This document shows, in pieces, positions 41,157 through 50,199 of a DNA stretch of 64,000 bases. The stretch spans positions 806,001 through 870,000 of the forward strand of contig NZ_JAFBGA010000001.1 of NCBI RefSeq assembly GCF_016909575.1, in the 5' to 3' direction. How positions within the stretch are numbered: the first letter of the stretch is position 1; every line of letters starts with the position of its first letter. Position numbers and translations under genes: made by a program. The DNA is from Streptomyces sp. HB132. Its GTDB lineage: Bacteria > Actinomycetota > Actinomycetes > Streptomycetales > Streptomycetaceae. The notes under the pieces were generated by a model. That model ran no database searches, was not told the origin of the DNA, and saw nothing but the letters and a program-made list of their open reading frames with translations.

Positions 41157-42479
41157 GTGGGACGACATAGCCGAAAGGGCCCCGAGGCCACCCGGGGCGA
41201 GACCGGTGCCACTGCGGGCGCCGGTGTGGAGCGGGGTACCGGCCGACGCGGGCGGGACTCCGCCACACCGCCCCCGAGGGAGGGTCACAGCCCGTTCCGC
41301 GACGCACCGCAGGTGCGCGGCGGGCACCCCGAACAGCGTGAGCCGGGCGGTGGCTGGGGAACGGGGCCGCAGCCACCGCACGGCGGCCGCCCGTCTCCGT
41401 CGGGTCCGGGCGGCCAGGAGGTCTTCCGCGCCGGGCAGGCCGCGATGGCGCGGCAGCAGGCCGCGCAGCAGGCGGCCGGGCGGCGGACGGCCAAGCCGGA
41501 GACCGGCGGGGCCGCACTGGTACCGGGCCCGCGCAGGGAGTTCCTGGAGGCGTTCGACACCGCACCCGCGCGTCCCGAGCCGCCGGTCCCGCCCGAGGAC
41601 GCGGTCCGCACCCCGTCGGTTCCCGACGGACCCGACGACGCGGACGACGGAGACGGGCGGGGGGCCAGGGGCGGGAAGGGGCGGACGTTCACCGGGATCG
41701 CGGCCGCCGCCGTGACGACGGTGCTCGCGGTCGTGGTGGCCGGGCAGGTGGCGCAGGACTCCGGCGGCGCGACGGACGGCCCGCGGTCCGCCGAAGCCGA
41801 CCGGCAGGACTCCGGGGACGCCTCCCGCTCGCTGGACCGGTCCGCGCCCGAGGCGCAGCGGCAGGAGGGCAAGCCCCTGTCGTACGGGCAGAAGATGGCC
41901 TCCGCTTTCCCCTTGGCGCCCGACCTCAAGGCTTCCGGGAAGTTCGAGGCGGTGCCTGGACTGGCCAAGGCGCCGGGCAAGGGCCAGAAGCACCAATACC
42001 GGATCGACGTCGAGCAGGGCCTCGGGCTCGATTCCGCTCTCTTCGCCGACGCGGTGCAGAGGACGCTGAACGACGATCGCAGCTGGGCGCACAACGGTGC
42101 CATGACCTTCGAGCGGATCTCCTCCGGGGAACCCGACTTCGTGATCACTCTCGCGAGCCCGGGAACCACGGCCGTCTGGTGCGAGAAGTCCGGCCTGGAC
42201 ACGGCCGAGGACAACGTCTCCTGCGACTCGGCCGCCACCGACCGCGTGATGATCAACGCCTACCGCTGGGCGCAGGGTGCCTCGACCTTCGGGGCGGACA
42301 AGCTTCTGGCCTACCGTCAGATGCTGATCAACCACGAGGTGGGCCACCGGCTGGGGCACAACCACGTGAACTGCAGCACCCCTGGTGCCCCGGCGCCCGT
42401 GATGCAGCAGCAGACCAAGACCCTGGACCTGGACGGCGTCAAGTGCCGTCCCAACCCCTGGGTCTATCCGGGAAGTTGA
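41157..42479 (+). CDS. DUF3152 membrane-anchored metalloprotease, metzincin-like
   Basis: A 440-aa protein. Residues 1-178 are a disordered, Pro/Gly/Arg-rich cytoplasmic region; a transmembrane helix spans about 180-200 (FTGIAAAAVTTVLAVVVAGQVA); the extracellular DUF3152 domain is about 260-440. The C-terminal HEVGHRLGHNH (His393, His397, His403) is a full metzincin zinc site HExxHxxGxxH with catalytic Glu394. VMQQQ (Met416) is a fitting Met-turn, and three or four Cys (CEKSG, VSCDS, VNCST, VKCRP) can form disulfides. It is likely a cell-surface peptidase. GTG 41157 lies 8 bp after the hydrolase stop. Confidence 0.85.
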   Translation: MGRHSRKGPEATRGETGATAGAGVERGTGRRGRDSATPPPREGHSPFRDAPQVRGGHPEQREPGGGWGTGPQPPHGGRPSPSGPGGQEVFRAGQAAMARQQAAQQAAGRRTAKPETGGAALVPGPRREFLEAFDTAPARPEPPVPPEDAVRTPSVPDGPDDADDGDGRGARGGKGRTFTGIAAAAVTTVLAVVVAGQVAQDSGGATDGPRSAEADRQDSGDASRSLDRSAPEAQRQEGKPLSYGQKMASAFPLAPDLKASGKFEAVPGLAKAPGKGQKHQYRIDVEQGLGLDSALFADAVQRTLNDDRSWAHNGAMTFERISSGEPDFVITLASPGTTAVWCEKSGLDTAEDNVSCDSAATDRVMINAYRWAQGASTFGADKLLAYRQMLINHEVGHRLGHNHVNCSTPGAPAPVMQQQTKTLDLDGVKCRPNPWVYPGS

Positions 42480-42531
42480 GCAGGCCTGCGGCTGTCGTGT
42501 CCGTATGGCGGGACGGGCGTCTCATCTCGCG

Positions 42532-42560
42532 TTGACATCGGGAGAGGGGTCGTCCATATT
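42532..42560 (+). promoter_or_regulatory. strong vegetative promoter of the ABC operon
   Basis: Perfect -35 TTGACA (42532-42537), 17-nt spacer, -10 CATATT (42555-42560). This is the best vegetative promoter I found in the window. The start of transcription would fall at about 42567-42568, on the leader ATG. Confidence 0.7.
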
Positions 42561-42567
42561 TCTCCCC

Positions 42568-42663
42568 ATGTCACGCAGCCCCGCATCCTCCGAGCGCGCC
42601 GCCCTTGAGCTGGCGCTGCTCGGCGTTGCCGGGCACTGCGTAGCCGACGTTCTCTGTCGCTGA
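42568..42663 (+). CDS. 31-aa leaderless leader peptide with C-terminal cysteines
   Basis: ATG 42568 lies 7 nt after the -10, so the ORF is likely translated from a leaderless mRNA. The peptide begins MSRSPASSERAALEL and ends GHCVADVLCR, with Cys at 24 and 30, the last just before the terminal Arg and stop. Actinobacterial transporter operons often carry such short Cys-ending leader peptides linked to cysteine-responsive attenuation. The downstream gene starts 201 nt later. Its regulatory role is inferred. Confidence 0.6.
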   Translation: MSRSPASSERAALELALLGVAGHCVADVLCR

Positions 42664-42864
42664 CGCCTGCTCGAGCGCGCGTCGACCCCCTGAAGAGCCC
42701 TTTCCGGCTCCTCGGCCCTCCTCTGCCGCGCCCGGGCGTACTCCGTCCGCAGGCGCGGCATTTCGGTCTCTCCGGTCCCCTCCCCTCACCTGGGCGGGAC
42801 CTGCTGCGCCCGTGCGGACATGTCTCCTCCTCCTTGCCGCAGCACACCGAGAGGTCATCTTCCG

Positions 42865-44601
42865 ATGAGTCAGCCGTCCGTCATATCGCGCCGTGTGGCA
42901 ACCGCCGCCGCCGTCAGCCTCGCCCTGGTCGCCGGTCTCGCGGCCTGCGCAGGCCCCCGGAACAACGGCGACGGGGGCGACGGCGCCGGGTCCGGCGCCT
43001 CGGGCGAGCCGCGGAAGGGCGGCACCCTCACGGTCCTCAACAGCAACCCGCAGGAGGACTTCGACCCGGCGCGGCTCTACACCTCCGGAGGCGGCAACGT
43101 CCCCTCCCTGGTGTTCCGCACGCTCACCACCCGCAACCGCGAGGACGGCGCGGCAGGCGCCGAGGTCGTCCCCGACCTGGCCACCGACCTGGGTACGCCG
43201 AGCAGGAACGCCACCGTCTGGACGTACACCCTCAAGGACGGGCTGAAGTACGAGGACGGCACCGCCATCACCAGCGCGGACATCAAGTACGGCATCGAGC
43301 GGTCGTTCGCCGCCGAGCTGTCCGGCGGCGCGCCCTACCTGCGTGACTGGCTGATCGGCGGGGCCGACTACCAGGGCCCGTACAAGGACAAGAAGGGCCT
43401 CGACTCGATCGAGGTGCCGGACGAGAAGACCATCGTCTTCCACCTGAACAAGCCCGAGGGCGAATTCCCGTACCTCGCCACCCAGACCCAGACGACCCCG
43501 GTGCCGCAGGCCAAGGACACGGGCACCAAGTACGAGGCGCACCCGCTCTCCTCGGGGCCGTACAAGGTCGTCTCCAACGAGAACGACGGCGAGCGGCTGG
43601 TCCTGGAGCGCAACCCCCACTGGGCCGCGTCCACCGACGAGGAGCGCAAGGCCTACCCGGACAGGATCGACGTACGCTCCGGCCTGGACTCCGCGGTCAT
43701 CAACCAGCGGCTCTCCGCCTCGCAGGGCGCCGACGCCGCCGCCGTCACCACCGACACCAACCTGGGGCCGGCCGAGCTCGCCAAGGTCTCCGGCGACAAG
43801 GGCCTCGCCGCCCGCGTCGGCACCGGCCACTTCGGCTACACCAACTACATCGCCTTCAACCCGAAGGTGAAGCCGTTCGACGACCCGAAGGTGCGCCAGG
43901 CGATCTCGTACGCCGTCGACCGCTCCTCGGTGATCAACGCGGCCGGCGGCTCCTCGCTCGCCGAACCGGCCACCACCTACCTCCCGAACCAGAAGTCCTT
44001 CGGCCACACGCCGTACGACCACTTCCCGGCGGGCAGGACGGGCAACGCCGCGAAGGCCAAGGAACTGCTGAAGGAAGCCGGGCACCCCGACGGCCTGACC
44101 GTCACCCTCACGCACTCCAACGACAAGGACTTCGAGACCAGCCCGGAGATCGCCACGGCGCTCCAGGCCGCCCTCAAGAAGGCCGGCATCACCGTCGAGC
44201 TCAAGGGACTGGAGAGCAACGACTACTCCGACACCATCCACAGCGCGTCCAAGGAGCCGGGCTTCTTCCTCGCGCACTGGGGCGCCGACTGGCCCTCCGG
44301 CGGCCCGTTCCTCGCACCGATCTTCGACGGCCGCCAGATCGTGAAGGACGGGGCCAACTTCAACACCGGCTTCCTGGACGACGCGTCGGTCAACAAGGAG
44401 ATCGACGAGATCAACAAGCTCACCGACCTGGAGGCGGCCGCCACGCGCTGGGGCGCGCTCGACAAGAAGATCGGTGAGCGGGCGCTCACGGTGCCGCTGT
44501 TCCACCCGGTGTACAAGCGGCTCGTCGGCAAGGACGTCAAGAACGTGGTCATCAGTGACTGGACCGGCGTTCTCGACGTCTCCCAGGCCGCGGTCAAGTA
44601 A
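42865..44601 (+). CDS. oligopeptide/dipeptide ABC transporter substrate-binding lipoprotein
   Basis: A 578-aa family-5 extracellular solute-binding protein (OppA/DppA type). The signal peptide (RRVATAAAVSLALVAGL) ends in lipobox L-A-A-C. The mature chain has GGTLTVLNSNPQEDFDPARLY, WTYTLKDGLKYEDGTAITSADI and DDPKVRQAISYAVDRSSV, all typical. It captures peptides or similar ligands (possibly sulfur- or nickel-containing) and passes them to the permeases. ATG 42865 has GAGAGG upstream. First gene of a four-gene operon with 2-bp gap or 4-bp overlaps. Confidence 0.92.
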   Translation: MSQPSVISRRVATAAAVSLALVAGLAACAGPRNNGDGGDGAGSGASGEPRKGGTLTVLNSNPQEDFDPARLYTSGGGNVPSLVFRTLTTRNREDGAAGAEVVPDLATDLGTPSRNATVWTYTLKDGLKYEDGTAITSADIKYGIERSFAAELSGGAPYLRDWLIGGADYQGPYKDKKGLDSIEVPDEKTIVFHLNKPEGEFPYLATQTQTTPVPQAKDTGTKYEAHPLSSGPYKVVSNENDGERLVLERNPHWAASTDEERKAYPDRIDVRSGLDSAVINQRLSASQGADAAAVTTDTNLGPAELAKVSGDKGLAARVGTGHFGYTNYIAFNPKVKPFDDPKVRQAISYAVDRSSVINAAGGSSLAEPATTYLPNQKSFGHTPYDHFPAGRTGNAAKAKELLKEAGHPDGLTVTLTHSNDKDFETSPEIATALQAALKKAGITVELKGLESNDYSDTIHSASKEPGFFLAHWGADWPSGGPFLAPIFDGRQIVKDGANFNTGFLDDASVNKEIDEINKLTDLEAAATRWGALDKKIGERALTVPLFHPVYKRLVGKDVKNVVISDWTGVLDVSQAAVK

Positions 44602-44603
44602 CC

Positions 44604-45611
44604 ATGTCGGAAGCACTTCTGGTCCAGGAAGCGGGAGCGGCGCCCCTCGCCGCCCCCGCCTCGGGGGCCCGGCAGTTCTGGCGGCGGCTGCGCGCACAGC
44701 GCGCGGCCACCGCCGCCGCGGCCGTGGTCCTCCTGCTCTTCCTGGCCGCGCTCGCCGCGCCGCTGCTCAGCGCGCTGGCCGGCCAGGACCCCAACACCTA
44801 CCACCCCGACCTCGTCGACTCGGCGGCCGGCGGGGTCCCCATCGGTCCCTTCGGCGGTGTCGGCGCGGACCACTGGTTCGGCGTCGAACCGCAGACCGGC
44901 CGGGACCTGTTCGCCCGAGTCGTCCACGGGGCCCGGGTCTCGCTGGGCGTCGCCGTCGCGGCCACCCTCCTCCAGGTCACCATCGGAGTGGTGGTGGGGC
45001 TCGCCGCGGCCCTCGGGAACCGTTGGGTCGACCAGGTCCTCAGCCGGATCACCGACATCAACGTCGCCCTGCCGCTCATGGTCATCGCCCTGGGGCTGCT
45101 CGCCGTCGTACCGCCCTCGTTCCCCCGGCCAGTCCTGATCGCGCTGGTCATCGGCGGCATCAACTGGGCCGGGACGTCGAAGATCGTGCGGGCCCAGGCG
45201 CTCGCCCTGAAGTCACTCGACTTCGTCTCCGCGGCCCGGCTCAGCGGACGCGGGCGGTGGAGCATCGCCCGGCGCGAACTGCTGCCCTCGCTCGCCGCGC
45301 CCGTCATCACGTACGCCGCACTGCTCTTCCCCGTCAACGTCACCGTCGAAGCGGCCCTGTCCTTCCTCGGCGTCGGCATCAAACCGCCCACACCGTCCTG
45401 GGGACAGATGCTCACCGAGGCCGACACCTGGTACCAGTCGGCCCCCACCTATCTCCTGCTGCCGGCCGGGCTGCTCTTCGTCACCGTGCTCGCCCTGACC
45501 GTCCTCGGCGAGGGCGTGCGCACGGCACTCGATCCCAGGGCCGCCTCCCGGCTGCGGATCGGCACCGGACGCAGGGAGCGCAAGGAGCGCACGAAGGAGC
45601 AGACGTCGTGA
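44604..45611 (+). CDS. ABC transporter permease, DppC/OppC type
   Basis: A 335-aa inner-membrane subunit. The first helix is TAAAAVVLLLFLAALAAPLL after a cytosolic N terminus; five more helices follow. ARVVHGARVSLGVAVAATLLQ precedes the core, and the EAA-like loop (AARLSGRGRWSIARRELLPSL) binds the ATPase. SFLGVGIKPPTPSWGQML is the typical DppC C-terminal signature. Starts 2 nt after the binding protein and overlaps the next permease by 4 bp. Placing DppC before DppB is the reverse of the common order. Confidence 0.92.
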   Translation: MSEALLVQEAGAAPLAAPASGARQFWRRLRAQRAATAAAAVVLLLFLAALAAPLLSALAGQDPNTYHPDLVDSAAGGVPIGPFGGVGADHWFGVEPQTGRDLFARVVHGARVSLGVAVAATLLQVTIGVVVGLAAALGNRWVDQVLSRITDINVALPLMVIALGLLAVVPPSFPRPVLIALVIGGINWAGTSKIVRAQALALKSLDFVSAARLSGRGRWSIARRELLPSLAAPVITYAALLFPVNVTVEAALSFLGVGIKPPTPSWGQMLTEADTWYQSAPTYLLLPAGLLFVTVLALTVLGEGVRTALDPRAASRLRIGTGRRERKERTKEQTS

Positions 45612-46597
45612 CCGGGTTCCTGCTGCGACGGCTCGGCGGAGCCGTCTTCGTACTCCTCTCCCTGACGGTCGTCCTGTACGCGGTCTTCTACGTGGCCCCT
45701 GGCGACGTCGCACAGATCGCCTGCGGTCCACGCTGCTCACCGGCCCAGGTCGCCCAGGTGACCGAGCAGCTCCGGCTCGACGACCCCGTGTACACGCAGT
45801 ACTGGCACTTCCTCCAGGGCATCGTCGCGGGAAGGGACTTCTCCACCGGCACGGGCGTGGAGCACTGCTCCGCGCCCTGCCTCGGTGTCTCGTACCAGAG
45901 CGACCAGCAGGTCATGCGGCTCATCCTGGCCAAGCTGCCGGTGACCGGTTCGCTCGTCATCGGGGCGTTCCTCTGCTGGATCCTGCTCGGCGTCGGCACC
46001 GGAGTGCTGTCCGTCCGGCGGCGTGGCAGGATCACCGAGCGGGTCCTGACCTGGCTGACCCTGGCCGGCACGGCGACCCCGGTCTTCGTCATCGGACTGC
46101 TGCTCATCATCATCTTCTGCTCCACGCTGCAGTGGCTGCCGTCGCCGACCTACGTGCCGTTCACGGAGGACCCCGAACAGTGGGCCTGGGGGCTGCTGCT
46201 GCCCTGGGTGTCCCTGGCGCTCATCGAGTCCGCCAAGTACGCCCGCCTGACCAGGAGCTCCATGCTGGAGACACTGGCCGAGGACCACGTACGCACCTTT
46301 CGCGCGTACGGCGTCAGCGAGCGGGCCGTCATCGGGCGGCACGCGCTGCGCGGCGCGGTCGCACCCGTGATCGCGCTCAGCGCGCTCGACTTCGGCAGCA
46401 TGTTCGGCGGCGCGGTCCTGACCGAGTCCCTCTTCGGGATCCCGGGAATCGGACGCGAACTCGTCCACGCCGTCAAGGTCGTCGACCTGCCGGTGGTCGT
46501 CGGCATGGTGCTGGTGACCGGCTTCTTCGTGGTGCTCGCCAATGCCGTCGCGGACATGCTGTACGCGCTGGCCGACCGACGGGTGGTCCTGTCATGA
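45608..46597 (+). CDS. ABC transporter permease, DppB/OppB type
   Basis: A 329-aa inner-membrane subunit with six helices. The N terminus is LLRRLGGAVFVLLSLTVVLYAVFYVAPGD, and the EAA-like loop is DHVRTFRAYGVSERAVIGRHALR. ESLFGIPGIGRELVHAV is the DppB C-terminal signature. Two Cys pairs in the large periplasmic loop (IACGPRCSP and EHCSAPCLG) may form disulfides. GTG start overlaps the preceding stop; the stop overlaps the ATPase start (ATGA). Confidence 0.92.
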   Translation: MTGFLLRRLGGAVFVLLSLTVVLYAVFYVAPGDVAQIACGPRCSPAQVAQVTEQLRLDDPVYTQYWHFLQGIVAGRDFSTGTGVEHCSAPCLGVSYQSDQQVMRLILAKLPVTGSLVIGAFLCWILLGVGTGVLSVRRRGRITERVLTWLTLAGTATPVFVIGLLLIIIFCSTLQWLPSPTYVPFTEDPEQWAWGLLLPWVSLALIESAKYARLTRSSMLETLAEDHVRTFRAYGVSERAVIGRHALRGAVAPVIALSALDFGSMFGGAVLTESLFGIPGIGRELVHAVKVVDLPVVVGMVLVTGFFVVLANAVADMLYALADRRVVLS

Positions 46598-48234
46598 CAA
46601 CACCGCTGGTCCAGGTCGAGGACCTCACCATCGACTTCGGTGCCGTCCGCGCCGTGGACGGGCTCTCCTTCACGCTGGAGGCGGGCGCCGCCCTCGGTGT
46701 CGTCGGCGAATCCGGCTCCGGCAAGAGCGCGTCCGCCTCCGCGCTGCTCGGACTGCACCGGGGCACCGGCGCCCGGGTCACCGGGACCGTCCGGGTCGCC
46801 GGTACGGACGTGGGCGCCGCGGACGAGGCCGAACTGCGCGCGCTGCGGGGCGCGAAGGCGGCCATGGTCTTCCAGGACCCGCTGTCCTCGCTCGACCCGT
46901 ACTACACGGTCGGCGACCAGATCGCCGAGGTGTACCGGGTGCACAACCGCGTCCCCCGCCGGGCGGCCCGGGCCCGGGCCGTCGAGGTCCTGGACCGGGT
47001 AGGCATTCCGGACGCGGGCCGCCGCGCCCGGTCCAGGCCGCACGAGTTCTCCGGCGGGATGCGTCAGCGTGCTCTCATCGCGATGGCCCTCGCCTGCGAG
47101 CCCCGGCTGATCGTGGCGGACGAGCCGACCACCGCCCTCGACGTCACCGTGCAGGCGCAGATCCTGGACCTGCTGCACGACCTGCGGCGGGAGACGGGCA
47201 TGGGACTGCTGCTGGTCACCCACGACGTGGGTGTCGCCGCGGAGAGCGTCGACGACATCCTGGTGATGCAGCACGGCCGTGCGGTGGAGCGCGGAGCGGT
47301 CTCCGAGGTGCTGGGCGCGCCCCGGCAGACCTACACCCGGGAGCTCCTGGCCTCGGTACCCCGGCTCGACGAGAAACGGGCCGCTGTCCCCGGACCGAGG
47401 ACCGCCACCCCCGACGCCGGACCGCTCCTCGAAGCGGTCGGGCTCCGGCGGGAGTTCGGCCGGGGCGCGAAACGGGTCACGGCCGTGGACGGGGTCTCGC
47501 TCACCGTCCGGGCCGGCGAGACCCTCGGGATCGTGGGGGAGAGCGGCAGCGGCAAGACGACGCTCGGGCGCATGCTCGTACGGCTGGAGGATCCCACCGC
47601 GGGCCGGTTGCGGTACGGGGGCGTGGAGATCGGGTCGCTCGGGGAGAGGGGCCTCCGTCCCTTCCGCCGCGAGCTCCAGATGGTCTTCCAGGACCCCGTC
47701 GCCTCGCTCAACCCACGGCGCTCGATCGGCGAGTCGGTGGCCGACCCGCTGCGTGCCGCCGGAGAGACCGACGAGACCCTGATCCGGGACCGCGTACGCG
47801 AACTCCTGGAGAGGGTCGGCCTCGACGCCGGCCGGTACGAGCGCTATCCGCACGAGTTCAGCGGCGGGCAGCGCCAGCGGATCGGAATCGCGCGGGTGCT
47901 CGCCGCCGAGCCGAAGCTGATCGTGTGCGACGAACCGGTCTCCGCGCTCGACGTCACGACCCAGGCCCAGGTGATCGCGCTCCTCGCCGAGCTGCAGCGC
48001 GAACTCGGCATCGGTCTCGTCTTCATCGCCCACGACCTGGCCGTCGTCAGGCAGGTCAGCGACCGGGTGGCGGTGATGCGGCACGGCCGGATCGTCGAGC
48101 AGGGCGCCGTGGACGAGGTCTACGGATCGCCGCAGGACCCGTACACGAAACAGCTCCTCGCCGCGGTCCCCACGCTCGATCCCGCTCACGCCGCCGCGCG
48201 CCGTGCGACCCGCTCGGAGCTGGCCGCAGCCTGA
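46594..48234 (+). CDS. ABC transporter ATP-binding protein with two fused ATPase domains
   Basis: A 546-aa fusion of DppD- and DppF-type ATPases. Domain 1 (about 4-255): Walker [10 protein letters not shown], signature [12 protein letters not shown], Walker B LIVADEP. Domain 2 (about 280-535): Walker [10 protein letters not shown], signature [12 protein letters not shown], Walker B LIVCDEP. Both have the Q-loop VFQDP. The fused form drives peptide import without a second subunit. ATG 46594 overlaps the permease stop. A 15-bp-stem terminator lies at 48311-48344, closing the operon. Confidence 0.93.
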   Translation: MTTPLVQVEDLTIDFGAVRAVDGLSFTLEAGAALGVVGESGSGKSASASALLGLHRGTGARVTGTVRVAGTDVGAADEAELRALRGAKAAMVFQDPLSSLDPYYTVGDQIAEVYRVHNRVPRRAARARAVEVLDRVGIPDAGRRARSRPHEFSGGMRQRALIAMALACEPRLIVADEPTTALDVTVQAQILDLLHDLRRETGMGLLLVTHDVGVAAESVDDILVMQHGRAVERGAVSEVLGAPRQTYTRELLASVPRLDEKRAAVPGPRTATPDAGPLLEAVGLRREFGRGAKRVTAVDGVSLTVRAGETLGIVGESGSGKTTLGRMLVRLEDPTAGRLRYGGVEIGSLGERGLRPFRRELQMVFQDPVASLNPRRSIGESVADPLRAAGETDETLIRDRVRELLERVGLDAGRYERYPHEFSGGQRQRIGIARVLAAEPKLIVCDEPVSALDVTTQAQVIALLAELQRELGIGLVFIAHDLAVVRQVSDRVAVMRHGRIVEQGAVDEVYGSPQDPYTKQLLAAVPTLDPAHAAARRATRSELAAA

Positions 48235-48310
48235 CTGTGCGTGACCGAATGCCCGTCGGTCGCAACAGAACGCGACCGGAGCGGGAAAGTTACGCCGGTT
48301 CACCCCTTTC

Positions 48311-48344
48311 GGTGGTGCGACGGACAACAGTCCGTCGCACCACC
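48311..48344 (+). terminator. strong terminator closing the ABC operon
   Basis: A perfect 15-bp stem, GGTGGTGCGACGGAC (48311-48325) with GTCCGTCGCACCACC (48330-48344), loop AACA. It separates the transporter operon from the exopolysaccharide-like cluster. Confidence 0.85.
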
Positions 48345-48417
48345 CGTGTGTCCGCATACGGTCGTCCCGCCGCGAGTCGCCGAGCAACGGCGGCCGTCCA
48401 CAAGGGAGATCGGGGGT

Positions 48418-50199
48418 GTGCTCGTGCGGATCGGACTCCTCACGGACGGTGGTTATCCGTATGCGACCGGTGAGTCCAGACTCTGGTGCGACCGTCTGGT
48501 GCGCGGACTCCCTCAGCACGAGTTCGACGTCTTCGCACTCAGCCGCTCCGCCGATCAGGAACAACGGGGCTGGGTCAGGCTCCCCGACCGGGTCGGACGT
48601 GTGCGGACGGCGCCGATGTGGACGCACGGGGTGGACGCCCGGCACACCGGCCGGCCCAGAGGTCTTACGGCCAGGATCGCCACCGGCCTCGGACGATCGT
48701 ACGGACGGCGGGACCGACTGCGCTTCACCGCACACGTGAAGGCGCTCGTCGGCGCGGTCTGCGAGGGCGCGGCCGACGGCGCCGGGACGGCGGCCGGCCG
48801 TTTCGCGGACGGTCTCTACGGCCTCGCCGAACTGGCGCGGGAGCGCGGTGGACTGCACCGCGCACTGCTCGGTGAGACGACCGTACGCATCGTGGAGGGG
48901 GCCTGCCGGGCTCCCGGCACAGGCCGGACCGTCCACGGTGCCACCGTTCCCGACTACCTCGGCTTCGTGGCCGAACTGGACCGGGTCCTGCGTCCCCTCT
49001 CCCTCGACTGGTACGACGAGGACGGCCTCGGCGCGGTCGACCTCTGCCACGCGGCGTCAGGCGGAGCCGCTGCCCTGCCGGGACTGCTGGCCAAACGCTT
49101 CTTCGGTGTGCCGCTGCTGGTGACGGAGCACGGAGTGCCGCTGCGGGCCCACTACCTCGCGGCGCCCGAGGCCCCGCTGAGTGCGCCGGTGCGCGCCCTG
49201 CTCGCGAACCTTCACGGACTGCTCGCCTCCGAGGTGTACCGGCAGGCCGCGCTCATCACCCCCGGCAACACCCATGTCCGCCGCTGGCAGGAGCGGTTCG
49301 GCGCCGACCGGAGCAAGCTGCGCACGGTCTACCCGGGCATGGACGCGGAGCGGTTCGGAGCCGTGGGGGAGGGGGCCGACGAGGGTGGCCCCGGCACGCT
49401 GGTGTGGATCGGGCGGATCGAACCCGCCAAGGACCTGATCGCCCTGCTCCACGCGTTCGCCGAGGTGCGCAGGGCGCAGCCGGACGCCCGGCTGCGGATC
49501 TTCGGCGCACCGGTCCAGGCGGGCGAGGGCGACACCTACCGCGCCCACTGCAGGGCACTCGCCGCCCAGCTCTTCCCCGACGAGGCCGCGGACGCCCATG
49601 CCGTCGGCGACAACCCGGTCACCTTCGAGGAGATCGGCGGCCCCGAGGTGCCCGACCTCGCGGAGGCCTACGCCGCGGGCGGCGTCGTCGTGCTCTCCAG
49701 CGTCGTCGAGGGCTTTCCCATCAGCCTGGTCGAGGCGATGTTCTGCGGGCGGGCCACGGTCTCGACGGATGTGGGCGCCGTGGTCGAAGTCGTCGGCGGT
49801 ACGGGTCTGGTCGTGCCCCCGCGCAATCCGCGGGCGCTCGCCGACGCCTGCGTCGCGCTCCTGCGCGACCCGGAGCGCCGTGCACGCCTGGGGGCGGCTG
49901 CGCGCGCCCGGGCACTCGAACTCTTCACGGTCGAACAGAACCTCGCCGCGTTCCGCGGCATCTACCTGGACCTCGTCGGGCACGCCCCCGCCCGATGGGC
50001 GACACCGGAGGACCCCCGCGACCCGGCCGGTCCGCCGCGCCCCTTCGCCACGCCCCCGGAGGCGCATGTGCTGGGGGCTCCACCCCTCGATCCGGTCGCG
50101 CCGGCATCCGCGGGCATCCCCGTTCGGGTGCCGACCTGGGCCATCGGCGTGGAGGGCGTGTGCGCGGGCGCACGCGGAGCCGGAGGCGGCGATGCGTGA
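48418..50199 (+). CDS. PelF-like GT4 glycosyltransferase (DUF3492)
   Basis: A 593-aa cytosolic glycosyltransferase. The N terminus GLLTDGGYPYATGESRLW and the TEHGVPLRAHYL segment (about 236-247) are features of the DUF3492 domain of PelF, which builds the Pel polysaccharide from UDP-GalNAc/UDP-GlcNAc. The GT4 donor domain has GTLVWIGRIEPAKDLIALLHA (326-346) and the E431-x7-E439 pair in VVEGFPISLVEAM. The C terminus (540-593) is a Pro-rich extension. I chose GTG 48418 because AGGGAG lies 9 nt upstream; the frame is open further upstream without coding character. First gene of a four-gene operon; overlaps the membrane gene by 8 bp. The actual sugar donor is unproven. Confidence 0.82.
   Translation: MLVRIGLLTDGGYPYATGESRLWCDRLVRGLPQHEFDVFALSRSADQEQRGWVRLPDRVGRVRTAPMWTHGVDARHTGRPRGLTARIATGLGRSYGRRDRLRFTAHVKALVGAVCEGAADGAGTAAGRFADGLYGLAELARERGGLHRALLGETTVRIVEGACRAPGTGRTVHGATVPDYLGFVAELDRVLRPLSLDWYDEDGLGAVDLCHAASGGAAALPGLLAKRFFGVPLLVTEHGVPLRAHYLAAPEAPLSAPVRALLANLHGLLASEVYRQAALITPGNTHVRRWQERFGADRSKLRTVYPGMDAERFGAVGEGADEGGPGTLVWIGRIEPAKDLIALLHAFAEVRRAQPDARLRIFGAPVQAGEGDTYRAHCRALAAQLFPDEAADAHAVGDNPVTFEEIGGPEVPDLAEAYAAGGVVVLSSVVEGFPISLVEAMFCGRATVSTDVGAVVEVVGGTGLVVPPRNPRALADACVALLRDPERRARLGAAARARALELFTVEQNLAAFRGIYLDLVGHAPARWATPEDPRDPAGPPRPFATPPEAHVLGAPPLDPVAPASAGIPVRVPTWAIGVEGVCAGARGAGGGDA

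Larger units (their letters stand above)
42480..42864. other. leader region of the oligopeptide ABC operon
   Basis: 385 bp containing the promoter (42532-42560), a 31-aa leader ORF (42568-42663) and about 200 nt of GC-rich leader with small hairpins such as GAGCC-N6-GGCTC near 42694-42709. No protein gene other than the leader is supported. Confidence 0.6.

Noticed and set aside
48241..48417. Upstream extension of the PelF-like ORF (59 extra codons)
   Set aside because: It contains the terminator hairpin of the preceding operon and has no SD; GTG 48418 has one.
46150..49050. 966-codon minus-strand frame across the ABC ATPase and glycosyltransferase
   Set aside because: It spans two real genes and a terminator; antisense artefact of high third-position GC.
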